Below, piece by piece: positions 51,331-59,925 of a DNA stretch of 64,000 bases. Each line of letters begins with the position of its first letter. Position 1 is the stretch's first letter. Below the pieces are notes generated by a model, which saw only the letters and a list, made by a program, of their open reading frames with translations, was not told the DNA's origin and made no database searches. Origin of the DNA: Streptomyces sp. NBC_00457 (GTDB lineage: Bacteria; Actinomycetota; Actinomycetes; Streptomycetales; Streptomycetaceae); NCBI RefSeq assembly GCF_036014015.1, contig NZ_CP107905.1:1178001-1242000 (forward strand), given 5' to 3'. A program made the translations under genes and the position numbers.

Positions 51331-53244
51331 CTACAGCCGGACGCTCATTACAACATCACCGGTTGCGTCCACGGGCGCCACATCACCCGACTCGAACTGG
51401 GTCCGGTACAGCTCCGCGTACCGTCCCCCCTTTGCCAACAGCTGCTCGTGCGTGCCGCGTTCCACGATGTGCCCCGCCTCGACGACCAGGATCAGGTCTG
51501 CCGCCCGCACCGTGGACAGCCGGTGGGCGATGACGACGGCGGTTCGGCCTTCCAGGGCCTCCGTCAGCGCTTCCTGGACGGCCGCCTCGGACGTGTTGTC
51601 CAGGTGGGCGGTGGCCTCGTCGAGGATGACGACGCGCTGGCGGGCCAGCAGGAGCCGGGCGATGGTCATGCGCTGGCGTTCGCCGCCGGAGAGGCGGTAG
51701 CCACGCTCGCCGACGACTGTGTCGAGGCCGTCGGGCAGGGAACGTACGAGATCGGCCAGGCGGGCGCGGCGCAGGGCGTCCCACAGGTCGTCCTCGGTCG
51801 CGGTGGGGGCGGCGAGGAGGAGGTTGGCGCGGACGGTGTCGTGGAAGAGGTGGCCGTCCTGCGTGACCATGCCGAGGGTGGAGCGCAGGGAGTCGGCGGT
51901 CAGGTCACGGACGTCGACGCCGCCGATGCGTACGGCGCCCTCGTCGACGTCGTACAGGCGCGGCAGCAGTTGGGCGATCGTGGACTTTCCGGCGCCGGAG
52001 GAGCCGACGAGTGCGACGGTCTGACCGGGTTCGGCGCGGAAGGAGATGCCGTGCAGGACCTCGTCGCCGCCGCGAGTGTCGAGCGAGGCCACCTCTTCCA
52101 GGGAGGCCAGGGAGACCTTGTCGGCGGAGGGGTAGGCGAAGCGGACGTTCTCGAAGGTGACGGCGACCGGGCCGTCGGGCACCTGCCGGGCGTCCGGTTT
52201 GTCCTCGATCAGCGGCTTCAGGTCGAGGACTTCGAAGACCCGCTCGAAGCTGACCAGGGCGCTCATCACCTCGACGCGGGCGCCGGCGAGGGCGGTCAGC
52301 GGTGCGTAGAGGCGGGTCAGCAGCAGTGCCAGCGCGACGACGGCGCCCGGCTCCAGCGTGCCGCGCAGGGCGAACCAGCCGCCGAGGCCGTAGACCAGCG
52401 CGAGTGCGAGGGCCGACACCAGGGTGAGGGCGGTGATGAACGCCGACTGGGCCGTGGCCGTCCGTACGCCGATGTCCCGGACCCGGCGGGCACGGGCCGC
52501 GAACTCCTCGGACTCCTCCTCGGGGCGGCCGAAGAGCTTGACCAGGGTGGCGCCCGGCGCCGAGAACCGCTCGGTCATCCGGGTGCCCATCGCCGCGTTG
52601 AGCGTCGCCGCCTCCCGCTGCATCCGGGCCATGCGGCTGCCCATCCGCCGCGCGGGCACGACGAACACCGGGAGCAGGACGAGCGAGAGCAGTGTGATCT
52701 GCCAGGACAGGGTGAGCATGACCGCGAGGGTGAGAAGGAGCGTGACGACGTTGCTGACCACGCCGGACAGGGTGTTGCTGAACGCCCGCTGCGCGCCGAT
52801 CACATCATTGTTGAGACGGCTGACCAGCGCCCCCGTACGCGTGCGTGTGAAGAACGCGACCGGCATGCGCTGCACATGATCGAACACAGCCGTCCGCAGA
52901 TCGAGGATGAGCCCCTCCCCGAGGGTGGCCGAAAGCCGTCTGCCGAGGATGCCGAGTGCCGCCTCGACGACCGCGATGAGCGCGATGAGGAGCGCGAGGC
53001 GTACGACGGTTCCCTCGTCGTCGCCCGTCACGATCGCGTCCACGATGTAGCCGGCCAGGACGGGGGTGGCGACGGCGAGCAGGGCCGTGAGCACCCCGAG
53101 ACCCACGAAGCGAATGATGCGCACACGGTGCGGGCGGGCGAACGCGCCTATGCGGCGCAGCGTCGCGCGGGCGAGGGGACGGCGCTCCTGCTGGGCGCTC
53201 ATGACACTCTGCAGCTGTGTCCAGGCTGTGATCTCCATACTCAT
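51331..53244 (-). CDS. ABC exporter, fused permease-ATPase
   Basis: 637 aa, a half-size exporter. Six membrane helices in the first ~330 residues (GLGVLTALLAVATPVLAGYI, VTLLLTLAVMLTLSWQITLL) precede the ATPase: Walker A GSSGAGKS, Q-loop MVTQDGHLFHDTV, signature LSGGERQRM, Walker B VVILDEAT and switch His in VIAHRLSTV. Homodimer expected, exporting lipids or drugs. An inserted Ser/Leu segment (ADKVSLASLEEVASLDTRGG) lies before the ATPase core. Start ATG 53244; an alternative ATG is 14 codons in. Co-directional with the kinase gene 30 bp downstream. Confidence 0.95.
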   Translation of the reverse strand: MSMEITAWTQLQSVMSAQQERRPLARATLRRIGAFARPHRVRIIRFVGLGVLTALLAVATPVLAGYIVDAIVTGDDEGTVVRLALLIALIAVVEAALGILGRRLSATLGEGLILDLRTAVFDHVQRMPVAFFTRTRTGALVSRLNNDVIGAQRAFSNTLSGVVSNVVTLLLTLAVMLTLSWQITLLSLVLLPVFVVPARRMGSRMARMQREAATLNAAMGTRMTERFSAPGATLVKLFGRPEEESEEFAARARRVRDIGVRTATAQSAFITALTLVSALALALVYGLGGWFALRGTLEPGAVVALALLLTRLYAPLTALAGARVEVMSALVSFERVFEVLDLKPLIEDKPDARQVPDGPVAVTFENVRFAYPSADKVSLASLEEVASLDTRGGDEVLHGISFRAEPGQTVALVGSSGAGKSTIAQLLPRLYDVDEGAVRIGGVDVRDLTADSLRSTLGMVTQDGHLFHDTVRANLLLAAPTATEDDLWDALRRARLADLVRSLPDGLDTVVGERGYRLSGGERQRMTIARLLLARQRVVILDEATAHLDNTSEAAVQEALTEALEGRTAVVIAHRLSTVRAADLILVVEAGHIVERGTHEQLLAKGGRYAELYRTQFESGDVAPVDATGDVVMSVRL

Positions 53245-53400
53245 GACAGGGACCGTAGGCCCTCAACCATCCTTGAGGTCAACGCCGAATCGGCACCGTC
53301 CGGGCACACGATGGATGCGAGGCCGTGCCCGGGGTGTCAGCCTCCGTCCCCGCGCCCGCAACCTGCCGTTGTCCTGGCGTGGAGAACCTCTCACGATGTG

Positions 53401-54357
53401 ATGGTCGTGCGTCTTCCCCGAGGCCTCAAGCGCCTCCCGTACCGGCAGATACTGATGCTGGTCCCGCTCGCGCTCGTGCTGTGGGTCGCCGTGCGCCACT
53501 GGTCCGTGCTCGTGGAGGGCTTCGGACACCTGCGCCACGCCGAGTGGCCGTGGCTGCTGGCCGCTGGCGCGGCCACCTGCGGCACCTGGGTCGCCGCGTC
53601 CGCCGCCCGGCAGGGCGCGCTCGTCGAGCGGCTTCCGGTACGGCGGCTGCTGGCCACGCAGTTCGCGGCGGGCGCCGCCAACCATCTGCTGCCGACCGGT
53701 CTCGGGGCCAGCGCGGTCAATCTGCGGTTCATGGCGGTGTGCGGCGTTCCGCTGGCCCGCTCGTCGGCCGCGGTCGCGCTCTATCTGCTGGCGGAGTCGA
53801 TCGCCCGCGTGGGCATGCTGGCGGCCCTGCTGATCGCCTTCCCGCATGCGCTGCAGCTCGGTTCGCTCCTGCCGGACGGCGTGGCGGGACCGTTGCTGAC
53901 CGGCGTCGGCGTGGTGGCCGCCGTCGCGCTGCTGGCCCTGCTGCTCGTACGGAAGCTGCGCACCGTCGTCTTCACCTTCCTGCGGACCGCGCTGGGCGAG
54001 GCGCGGGCCGTGCACACCCGGCCCTGGCGGGCTGTGGCCCTGTGGGGCGGCTCGTTGGCCTTCCCCGCCCTGCAGGCGGCCGGACTGGTCGCGGTGGGGC
54101 TGGCGTTGGGGCTGCCGGTGCCGCCCGCGTACATGGTGGTCGCGTATCTGGCGGCGACGGTCGCGGTCGCGCTGATACCGACGCCGGGCGGTATCGGTTC
54201 CGTCGAGGCCGCGCTGATCGTCGCGCTGGTCGCGGCGGGCGGGCCGGTCGCTGTCGCTACGGCCGTGGTGCTCGCCTACCGGATCATCACCGTTTGGGTG
54301 CCGATCCTGCCGGGGGCGTTGACGTTGGGGGCGCTTGTGCGGATGAAGGTCATCTGA
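53401..54357 (+). CDS. YbhN/UPF0104 (lysylphosphatidylglycerol synthase-like) membrane protein
   Basis: 318 aa with about eight helices: ILMLVPLALVLWVAVRHW, LLAAGAATCGTWVAASAARQ, FAAGAANHLLPTGLGASAVN and AYLAATVAVALIPTPGGIGS. The signature NHLLPTGLGAS...AVNLRFM, and later PTPGGIGSVEAAL, are those of the flippase-like domain of YbhN/MprF. No synthetase domain, so probably lipid handling. ATG 53401 is chosen; a GTG lies one codon earlier. It is divergent from the ABC exporter and followed by an intergenic repeat. Confidence 0.9.
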   Translation: MVVRLPRGLKRLPYRQILMLVPLALVLWVAVRHWSVLVEGFGHLRHAEWPWLLAAGAATCGTWVAASAARQGALVERLPVRRLLATQFAAGAANHLLPTGLGASAVNLRFMAVCGVPLARSSAAVALYLLAESIARVGMLAALLIAFPHALQLGSLLPDGVAGPLLTGVGVVAAVALLALLLVRKLRTVVFTFLRTALGEARAVHTRPWRAVALWGGSLAFPALQAAGLVAVGLALGLPVPPAYMVVAYLAATVAVALIPTPGGIGSVEAALIVALVAAGGPVAVATAVVLAYRIITVWVPILPGALTLGALVRMKVI

Positions 54358-54385
54358 TGTAGCGCCGCTATGGGCCGTCTTGCGT

Positions 54386-54465
54386 CTGCGGGCTCGTTGT
54401 GGCTGGTCGCGCCCACGCGGCGGAGCCGCAAATAGATACAGCCCCGCGCCCCTTAAGGGGCGCTG
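54386..54465 (+). repeat. Dispersed intergenic palindromic repeat, copy 2
   Basis: CTGCGGGCTCGTTGTGGCTG, GTCGCGCCCACGCGG and CAGCCCCGCGCCCCTTAAGGGGCGC. The GCGCCCC-ttaa-GGGGCGC arm is the hairpin. It lies between convergent genes and overlaps the last codons of the minus-strand gene. Confidence 0.7.
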
Positions 54466-55676
54466 CCGCACCGCACGCTCACCCGTACCGGGCCGCCCTT
54501 CGGGTCGACTCGGTGGGTCCAGCGTGCGGTGAGGGTCAGTTGGCGGTTCAGGAGGACCGCAGCTCGGTGCAGGGTCCGGCCGTCCTGCGTGACGTGAAGG
54601 GTCGGGCGGGTGAGCGGGGCCGTCGCGCGCAGGACGTATCGGAGGCGGTCGGTTGGGGTGACGCGGTTCGGGGCGATCCAGTGCAGGGGCGGGTCGACCA
54701 CTAGGGGGACGCCTTCGGACCATGCCTCCCCCGCGAGCCACGCCTGGACGGCGGTTGCCGCATGCGTGCCCTCGCGGGCCGCCGTGCCCGCGCTCTCCAC
54801 GGGGTGCAGCACACTGCCGACGGCGAAGACGCCCGGGCGTAGCGTGCGCAGCGCTCCGTCGACGGCGGGTCCGCGGGTGCCGGGGTCGAGCGGTACTCCT
54901 CCGCGCCGGGCGAGTTCGTGGTCGGGTATGAAGTCGCCGGTGAAGATGATCGTGTCGCAGGGCAGCACTGCCGTACGGCCGTCTCGGTGGCGTATCCGGA
55001 CGCCGGACAGGCGTCCGTTGCCGAGGAGTTCGGTGATCGTGGTGCCGGTGAGGAGCGGGATGCCGCGGCGGAGGCGGGCGTTCTGGGCGCGGGCGGGTGC
55101 GGTCCGGGCGCGCGGGAGTTCCGTGACCATGGCTACGACGTCGGCTCCCGCGACCCGTGCGGTGTCGGCGGCGGCGTACGAGACGTCTTCCGCGCCGACC
55201 ACGACCGCCCGGGTGCCGATCCGCTGCCGGTAGAGGTGGACTGCCTGCTGGAGTTCGCCGGTGGTGTAGACGCCGGCGGGCCGGGTGCCGGGCACCAGGC
55301 GTGCGCTGCGCGGGCGTTCGCGGGCGCCGGTGGCCAGCACGATCGCCCGTGCGGTGATCGTCTCCGGTCCGTTCGGGCCGACCGCGGTGAGCGTGAGCGG
55401 GCCGGTCCAGTCGAGGGCGGTCACGCCGGTCCGTACGACCGCTCCGGCTCTGGTCGCCGCGTCGGTGAGCAGACGGGCGTACGCCGGTCCGGTCCGCGGA
55501 CGCGGCAGCGTGCCGAAGCCGCCGTGCGCGCAGTGCCGGGGTACGCCTCCCGCCTGCTGCTCTCGCTCCAGCACCTCGACGTGGCCCGCGCCGGCGGTGG
55601 CGAGACGGGCGGCGGCCGCGAGTCCGGCGGGGCCCGCGCCGACGACCAGGACATCGATCCGGCGCCCGGACGTCAT
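54453..55676 (-). CDS. FAD/NAD(P)-dependent oxidoreductase of the glycerol operon
   Basis: 407 aa. N-terminal FAD site VLVVGAGPAGLAAAARLA, the signature GGVPRHCAHGGFG found in subunits of FAD dehydrogenases (HcnB/OxdA or GlpB-like and Thermotoga TM1433-like), an ATGARERP motif, and a second nucleotide site around RAVVVGAEDVSYAAADTARV. A GPAVDGALRTLRPGVFAVGS strand closes the fold, followed by an extra ~90-residue beta extension ending VRVSVRCGSAP of unknown role. ATG 55676 overlaps the stop of the upstream gene (ATGA), so the two proteins are made in equal amounts and probably form a complex for glycerol-3-phosphate oxidation. Confidence 0.9.
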   Translation of the reverse strand: MTSGRRIDVLVVGAGPAGLAAAARLATAGAGHVEVLEREQQAGGVPRHCAHGGFGTLPRPRTGPAYARLLTDAATRAGAVVRTGVTALDWTGPLTLTAVGPNGPETITARAIVLATGARERPRSARLVPGTRPAGVYTTGELQQAVHLYRQRIGTRAVVVGAEDVSYAAADTARVAGADVVAMVTELPRARTAPARAQNARLRRGIPLLTGTTITELLGNGRLSGVRIRHRDGRTAVLPCDTIIFTGDFIPDHELARRGGVPLDPGTRGPAVDGALRTLRPGVFAVGSVLHPVESAGTAAREGTHAATAVQAWLAGEAWSEGVPLVVDPPLHWIAPNRVTPTDRLRYVLRATAPLTRPTLHVTQDGRTLHRAAVLLNRQLTLTARWTHRVDPKGGPVRVSVRCGSAP

Positions 55677-57043
55677 GCGCCGGCTCCCTCGAACAGCGCC
55701 CGTACGGCCGCACCGCAGTAGAAGCCCTGGCAGCGGCCCGCCGTGGCCCGGGTCCGGCGGCGCAGTCCGTCGAGGCTGCGGGGCGGGATCGTACTGGCGA
55801 GGGCGTCGCGGATCTCGCCGCGGGAGACGTGCTCGCAGTGGCAGACGAGGGTGCCGTACTCGGGGTCGGCGGCGATGAGGTCGGGCCGCTGGTGCGGGCG
55901 GGGGAAGGTCTCGCCGAGGTTCGGCATGCGCACCGGTTCCAACTCCCGTGCCGGGCCCGGGTCGAGGCCGGTGTCGGTGAGCAGGCCGGTGACGTGGGCG
56001 GCGATGGCGAGCGAGGCGGTGAGGCCGGTGGAGCGGATGCCGCCGACCGTGACGTAGGACTGCCCCGGGTGGGCGCGGATGCGGTAGTCGTCGTGCTCGG
56101 TGGCGGCGCGCAGCCCGGCGTAGACGGCGGTGACCTCCTCGTCGAGCAGTTCGGGCAGGATGCGTCGGCCCTTGTCGCGCAGCAGCTGAAGCCCGTCCGC
56201 GGTGGAGTGCGTGGCCCGCTTGTCGTCCAGGTCCTCGGCGGTGGGGCCGAGGAGCACGTTGCCGTAGACGGTGGGGGCGACCAGCACGCCCTTGCCGAGC
56301 GCGGTGGGGACGGGCAGCAGGATGTGGCCGACCAGGCCGCGGGCGAACTTGTCGAAGACGATCAGCTGGCCGCGGCGCGGGGTGACGGTGAAGTCGTCGT
56401 GGCCGAGCTGCCGGTCGAGTGTGTCGGCGTGCAGTCCGGCGGCGTTGACCAGCCAACGGGTGCGTAGGGTGCCCCGGGAGGTGCCTAGGACGTGCGTGTC
56501 GTCCTGCCGATTCACCTCCTCCACACGGCAGTTGAGGTGCAGGTCTACTCCGTGCCGGACGGCCTGGGTGGCGTAGGCGAGTGTCGTCGTCCAGGGGCAG
56601 ATGATGCTCTCGCCCGGCACGTGCAGGGCGCCGAGCGCTCCGGGGCCGAGGTGCGGTTCGCGGTCGTAGAGGTCCGTCGGGCCGACGATGCTGGTGTCGT
56701 GGTAGTCGTTGCGTTCGGCCTTCTCGACGAGTCGGGGTAGCGCGGCGAGCTGTTCCTGGTCCCACGCGACGAGGAGGGCGCCGGTCGTTTCGACGGGGAT
56801 GCCGGACTCGGCCGCGTACGCGGCGAGTTGACGTGAGCCCTCACGTACGAGCCGGGCTTCGAGGGAGCCGGGCGACGCGTCGAACCCGGTGTGCAGGATC
56901 GCGGTGTTGGCCTTCGAGGTCGCGTCACCGACGTCGTCACGGGCCTCCACGAGGGCGACGCGGAGGTGGGGGTGGCGCGAGAGTGCGCGGGCGATGGCAC
57001 ACCCGACGACACCGGCGCCGACGATCGCGACGTCGTACGTCAC
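55673..57043 (-). CDS. Glycerol-3-phosphate dehydrogenase-like FAD protein with BFD iron-sulfur tail
   Basis: 456 aa. The DAO/GlpA FAD site VAIVGAGVVGCAIARALS opens the protein and DATSKANTAILHTGFDASPG is characteristic of GlpA/GlpD-type enzymes. Later RGQLIVFDK, VLVAPTVYGNVLLGPTAEDL and YVTVGGIRSTGLTASLAIA. The C-terminus is a BFD-like [2Fe-2S] domain, CHC EHVSRGEI ... AGRCQGFYCG, supplying four Cys. GTG 57043 is used; the upstream frame is long but lacks homology. Together with its ATGA-overlapping partner and the kinase it resembles the multi-subunit glycerol oxidation modules of anaerobes rather than a lone aerobic GlpD. Confidence 0.92.
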   Translation of the reverse strand: MTYDVAIVGAGVVGCAIARALSRHPHLRVALVEARDDVGDATSKANTAILHTGFDASPGSLEARLVREGSRQLAAYAAESGIPVETTGALLVAWDQEQLAALPRLVEKAERNDYHDTSIVGPTDLYDREPHLGPGALGALHVPGESIICPWTTTLAYATQAVRHGVDLHLNCRVEEVNRQDDTHVLGTSRGTLRTRWLVNAAGLHADTLDRQLGHDDFTVTPRRGQLIVFDKFARGLVGHILLPVPTALGKGVLVAPTVYGNVLLGPTAEDLDDKRATHSTADGLQLLRDKGRRILPELLDEEVTAVYAGLRAATEHDDYRIRAHPGQSYVTVGGIRSTGLTASLAIAAHVTGLLTDTGLDPGPARELEPVRMPNLGETFPRPHQRPDLIAADPEYGTLVCHCEHVSRGEIRDALASTIPPRSLDGLRRRTRATAGRCQGFYCGAAVRALFEGAGA

Positions 57044-57061
57044 TGAAGGCAGCGGTTCGGC

Positions 57062-57118
57062 CGTGCCCCGAAGGGGCGCGGGGAACTGCGCGACCAGCCC
57101 CAACGGTCCCGCAGACGC
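57062..57118 (-). repeat. Dispersed intergenic palindromic repeat, copy 3
   Basis: On the minus strand it reads CTGCGGGACCGTTGGGGCTG, then GTCGCGCAGTTCCCCGCGCC and CCTTCGGGGC. It lies between the kinase gene and the FAD gene in the same operon and may dampen or stabilise downstream message. Confidence 0.7.
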
Positions 57119-57156
57119 TCGACGGCCAATCGCCCCACCCCGCGGAGCGCATCCGC

Positions 57157-58596
57157 TCACGTCGGCCCCCGATCGAGCAGCGCCGCGACTTCCCGGCGGA
57201 ACCCCGCGAGGCGTGCGGCGGCCTCGTCCGCGCTGATGCGTGGCTCGTACACGGACGACGGTTTCCAGTCGGGCAGCGCTTCGGCGACCGTCAGGCCCGG
57301 CTCGGTGCCCAGCCGGGCCAGCGCGCCCACGCCGAGTGCGGTCGCGTCGGGCAGCGCGGACACCTCGACGGGGCGTTGCAGCAGGTCGGCCTGGGTCTGC
57401 ATGAGGAGGGCGGAGCGGGTCAGGCCGCCGTCGACGCGGAGTACCGAGAGGGGCTCGCCCAGATCGAGCGCGGCGGCTTCGGCGAGCTCCGTGACCTGCG
57501 CGGCGATGCCCTCGCACAGGGCGCGCACCAGGTGCCCGGCGGTGGTGTCGAGGCCGAGTCCGGTGAGCGAGCCACGCAGGTCGCCCCGCCACCAGGGAGC
57601 GGCGAGTCCGGCCAGCGCCGGGACGAAGGTGACGCCGCCGCTGTCGGGCGCCGAACCGCCCACCGGGTCAAGGTCCGTGGCGCCCTTGATGACGCCCAGG
57701 TCGGTGAGCCAGCGTACGGCGGACGCGGCCGTGTACACCTGGCCGTCGAGGCAGTAACTGGTGTGTCCGCCGAGGCGCCAGGCGACGCAGCTGACCAGCC
57801 CGGAGGTGCCCCGGCGCGGTGTGTCGCCGGTGTGGGCGAGCAGGAACGCCCCTGTTCCGTAGGTGCACTTGGCGCCGCCGGGTTCGGTGACGCGCTGGGC
57901 GAGCAGGGCGGCCTGCTGGTCGACGACGAGGCCGGTGAGCGGGATGGCGTGGCCGAAGGCGGTGGTCGTGCCCACCGGTCCGGCGACGTCGACGACTTCG
58001 GGGAGGCGTTCGCCGGACAGCCCGTAGAGGTCAAGGGCTCGGGGTGACCAGGACGTGCGGTCGAGGTCGAGCAGTTGGGTGCGGCCCGCGGTGGCCGCGT
58101 CGGTGACGTACGCGCCGGTGAGCCGGTGCACCAGCCAGGCGTCGGAGGTGGTGACGACTCCGTCGGCGGTCAGGTGCCGTCGTATCCACGCCATTTTGGG
58201 CGCGGCGAAGTACGGGTCGAGCGGCAGCCCGGTCAGCTCCCGCAACTCCTCGGCGTGATCGGTGAGTTCGGCGCACACGCTCTCGGCGCGGCGGTCCTGC
58301 CAGACCAGCGCGTCGGTCAGCGGGCGGCCGGTGTCCGGGTCCCAGGCGAGGACGGTCTCGCCCTGGTTGGCGAGGCCCACCGCGGTGACCGGCTCCCGTG
58401 CCTCGGCCAGGGCCCGGTCCGCGGCCTCGACGACGGAGGCGTACAGCTCGCCGGGGTCGACCTCGACAAGACCGCCGGGCAGATGACGGGGCCGTACGGC
58501 GGCGAAGCCGGTGCCGAGGACGCCGCGTTCGGGGCAGATCACCAGGGCCTTGGTGCCGGAGGTGCCCTGGTCGACGGCGAGGACCGGACCTGTCAT
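57157..58596 (-). CDS. glpK: FGGY-family glycerol kinase-like protein
   Basis: 479 aa. FGGY kinase motifs: phosphate loop DQGTSGTKALVI, ANQGETVLAWD with DALVWQDRRA (the glycerol/ATP region), YGTGAFLLAHTGDTP, LDGQVYTAASAVRWLTDLG and DGGLTRSALLMQTQADLLQR. Motif detail (W-QD-R and NQGET) fits glycerol kinase, which makes glycerol-3-phosphate for the two FAD proteins downstream; a different polyol remains possible. ATG 58596 has GGAGAGG seven bases upstream. Four tandem 10-bp repeats end 15 bases before the start codon, a likely operator. Confidence 0.88.
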   Translation of the reverse strand: MTGPVLAVDQGTSGTKALVICPERGVLGTGFAAVRPRHLPGGLVEVDPGELYASVVEAADRALAEAREPVTAVGLANQGETVLAWDPDTGRPLTDALVWQDRRAESVCAELTDHAEELRELTGLPLDPYFAAPKMAWIRRHLTADGVVTTSDAWLVHRLTGAYVTDAATAGRTQLLDLDRTSWSPRALDLYGLSGERLPEVVDVAGPVGTTTAFGHAIPLTGLVVDQQAALLAQRVTEPGGAKCTYGTGAFLLAHTGDTPRRGTSGLVSCVAWRLGGHTSYCLDGQVYTAASAVRWLTDLGVIKGATDLDPVGGSAPDSGGVTFVPALAGLAAPWWRGDLRGSLTGLGLDTTAGHLVRALCEGIAAQVTELAEAAALDLGEPLSVLRVDGGLTRSALLMQTQADLLQRPVEVSALPDATALGVGALARLGTEPGLTVAEALPDWKPSSVYEPRISADEAAARLAGFRREVAALLDRGPT

Positions 58597-58893
58597 CGCA
58601 CCTCTCCCGTCGAAGCCGATCGAAGCCCGGCGAATCCCATCGAAGCCCTGGGCGATCACCGTGCGCCAGCCTGCCGCCGCTCCGCACGGCCCGTCAAGCA
58701 GGCAAAGGGAGACGCGCGACCAACCGGCCATCCCCGCAAAGGAGTTCGAAAGGATCAGCAAACCGACAGCGATGCGGAAGCACCGCCTCTATAGTGACGC
58801 CGACCGCGCGACTCCTCAACTGCCGCCCGGAGGAAGGCTGTTGTTACTCCCCCCTGCCCTCCCGACCTGCCCTCTTCCGGGGGCGGGCGACTG
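58597..58893. other. Divergent promoter region of the glycerol operon
   Basis: About 300 bp, no gene. It contains the tandem repeats at 58611-58650 and, on the plus strand near 58790, a TATAGT -10-like box about 100 bp before the divergent hypothetical gene. Confidence 0.5.
58611..58650. promoter_or_regulatory. Four tandem 10-bp repeats upstream of the glycerol kinase gene
   Basis: CGAAGCC or CGAATCC every ten bases: CGAAGCCGAT, CGAAGCCCGG, CGAATCCCAT, CGAAGCCCTG. One repeat per helical turn places them on one DNA face, as expected for cooperative binding of a regulator. Confidence 0.55.
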
Positions 58894-59895
58894 ATGGCCA
58901 GAGAAGGAGCACGCCCCGCCTACGATCCCGCCGGCCATGACTCCGCGCTGCGCGCCGCCCTCCAGGAGCTGCGCACCGGCCGCTGGATGGCGATGCGCGG
59001 TCTTCTGCTGGAGACCGGGGAGTGGTGGCAGTGGACGCAGCGCACCCAGATCCTCGCGGCCGCCGCGGCCGGCACCGACGTGGTGCGGACCTGGCTGTCC
59101 GAGGAGCCGCACAGCATCCCGGCCGCCGTGATGCACGCTCGGGTCACCGTGGAACGCGCCCTGCGAGCCCACCGCGAGGAACACCGCCGTACGCACGAAC
59201 TGTGGAAGGAGGCCTGGCAGGCGTGCGAGACGGCGACGCACACCGCACCGCACGACCCGGTCCCCTGGGTGTGCCTGCTGGCGCTGGCCCAGCTGGACCG
59301 GGACCGGCGCTGGTCCGAGCACCGCTGCGGACCACCCGAGCCGATGCTGCCGCCGGGCCCGTGGGGGCTGCTGGCGGAGGCCGACAAGCGTGACCCGTAC
59401 AACCGCGAGGCCCACCACCGGATGCTGCAGTTCCTCTACGGGCGCGGCGCGGGCGGGCGGCTGGCGGAGGCGTCCGGGTATGCGCACTGGGCCGCGGACT
59501 CGGCGCCCCCGGGCTCCGCGCTGCACGTCCTGCCGCTGTATGTGCGGGTGGAGCGCTACCGCCGCTCGGGCGGGCGGGACGCCGCGCTCGATCTGCACTG
59601 GGTGGCGGAGGACGCCACCCGCGAGGCACGACAGGCGTTCCGCTCCTGGTTCGAACTCAGCCGTCCTGCCGAGCGCTCCCTGCTGGACCTGAACCACCTC
59701 GCCCACGCCCTGTGGGGCGCGCTCCGGTTCCCGGACGCCGCCCGGGTGTTTGACGCGCTGGGCCCGTACTGGACGCCCGTCCCCTGGGCCTACCGCACCT
59801 CCGACGCGGGCGACCGCAGCCAGGCGGTGGACGTCTTCCTCCAGGCGCGCGCCCGCACCCGGTCGGCCGCGGACGATTTACACCCACACCCCTGA
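58894..59895 (+). CDS. Conserved hypothetical protein (TPR-like, Trp-rich)
   Basis: 333 aa, no membrane segment. Repeating helical pairs with Trp and Leu (QELRTGRWMAMRGLLLETGE, ELWKEAWQACETATHTAPHD, NREAHHRMLQFLYGRGAGGR, LPLYVRVERYRR) look like degenerate TPRs. I recall similar Streptomyces hypotheticals but no function. A phrase RSWFELSRPAERSLLDLNHL begins a second half-domain. ATG 58894 has no strong SD. It starts 297 bp from the divergent kinase gene and ends 30 bp before the APC permease, with which it may be co-transcribed. Confidence 0.8.
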   Translation: MAREGARPAYDPAGHDSALRAALQELRTGRWMAMRGLLLETGEWWQWTQRTQILAAAAAGTDVVRTWLSEEPHSIPAAVMHARVTVERALRAHREEHRRTHELWKEAWQACETATHTAPHDPVPWVCLLALAQLDRDRRWSEHRCGPPEPMLPPGPWGLLAEADKRDPYNREAHHRMLQFLYGRGAGGRLAEASGYAHWAADSAPPGSALHVLPLYVRVERYRRSGGRDAALDLHWVAEDATREARQAFRSWFELSRPAERSLLDLNHLAHALWGALRFPDAARVFDALGPYWTPVPWAYRTSDAGDRSQAVDVFLQARARTRSAADDLHPHP

Positions 59896-59925
59896 CCCCG
59901 TCCTCTCCCGGAGGTTTGGTTCCGC

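Noticed and set aside
49423..53400. Very long plus-strand frame (about 1330 codons) opposite the kinase and ABC exporter genes
   Set aside because: It is the high-GC complementary shadow of those two genes. Only its last part, from 53401, is a real gene (YbhN-like).
53263..55713. 816-codon minus-strand frame spanning the YbhN gene and the FAD gene
   Set aside because: Arg/Pro/His-rich low-information sequence with no motif; conflicts with two well-supported genes.
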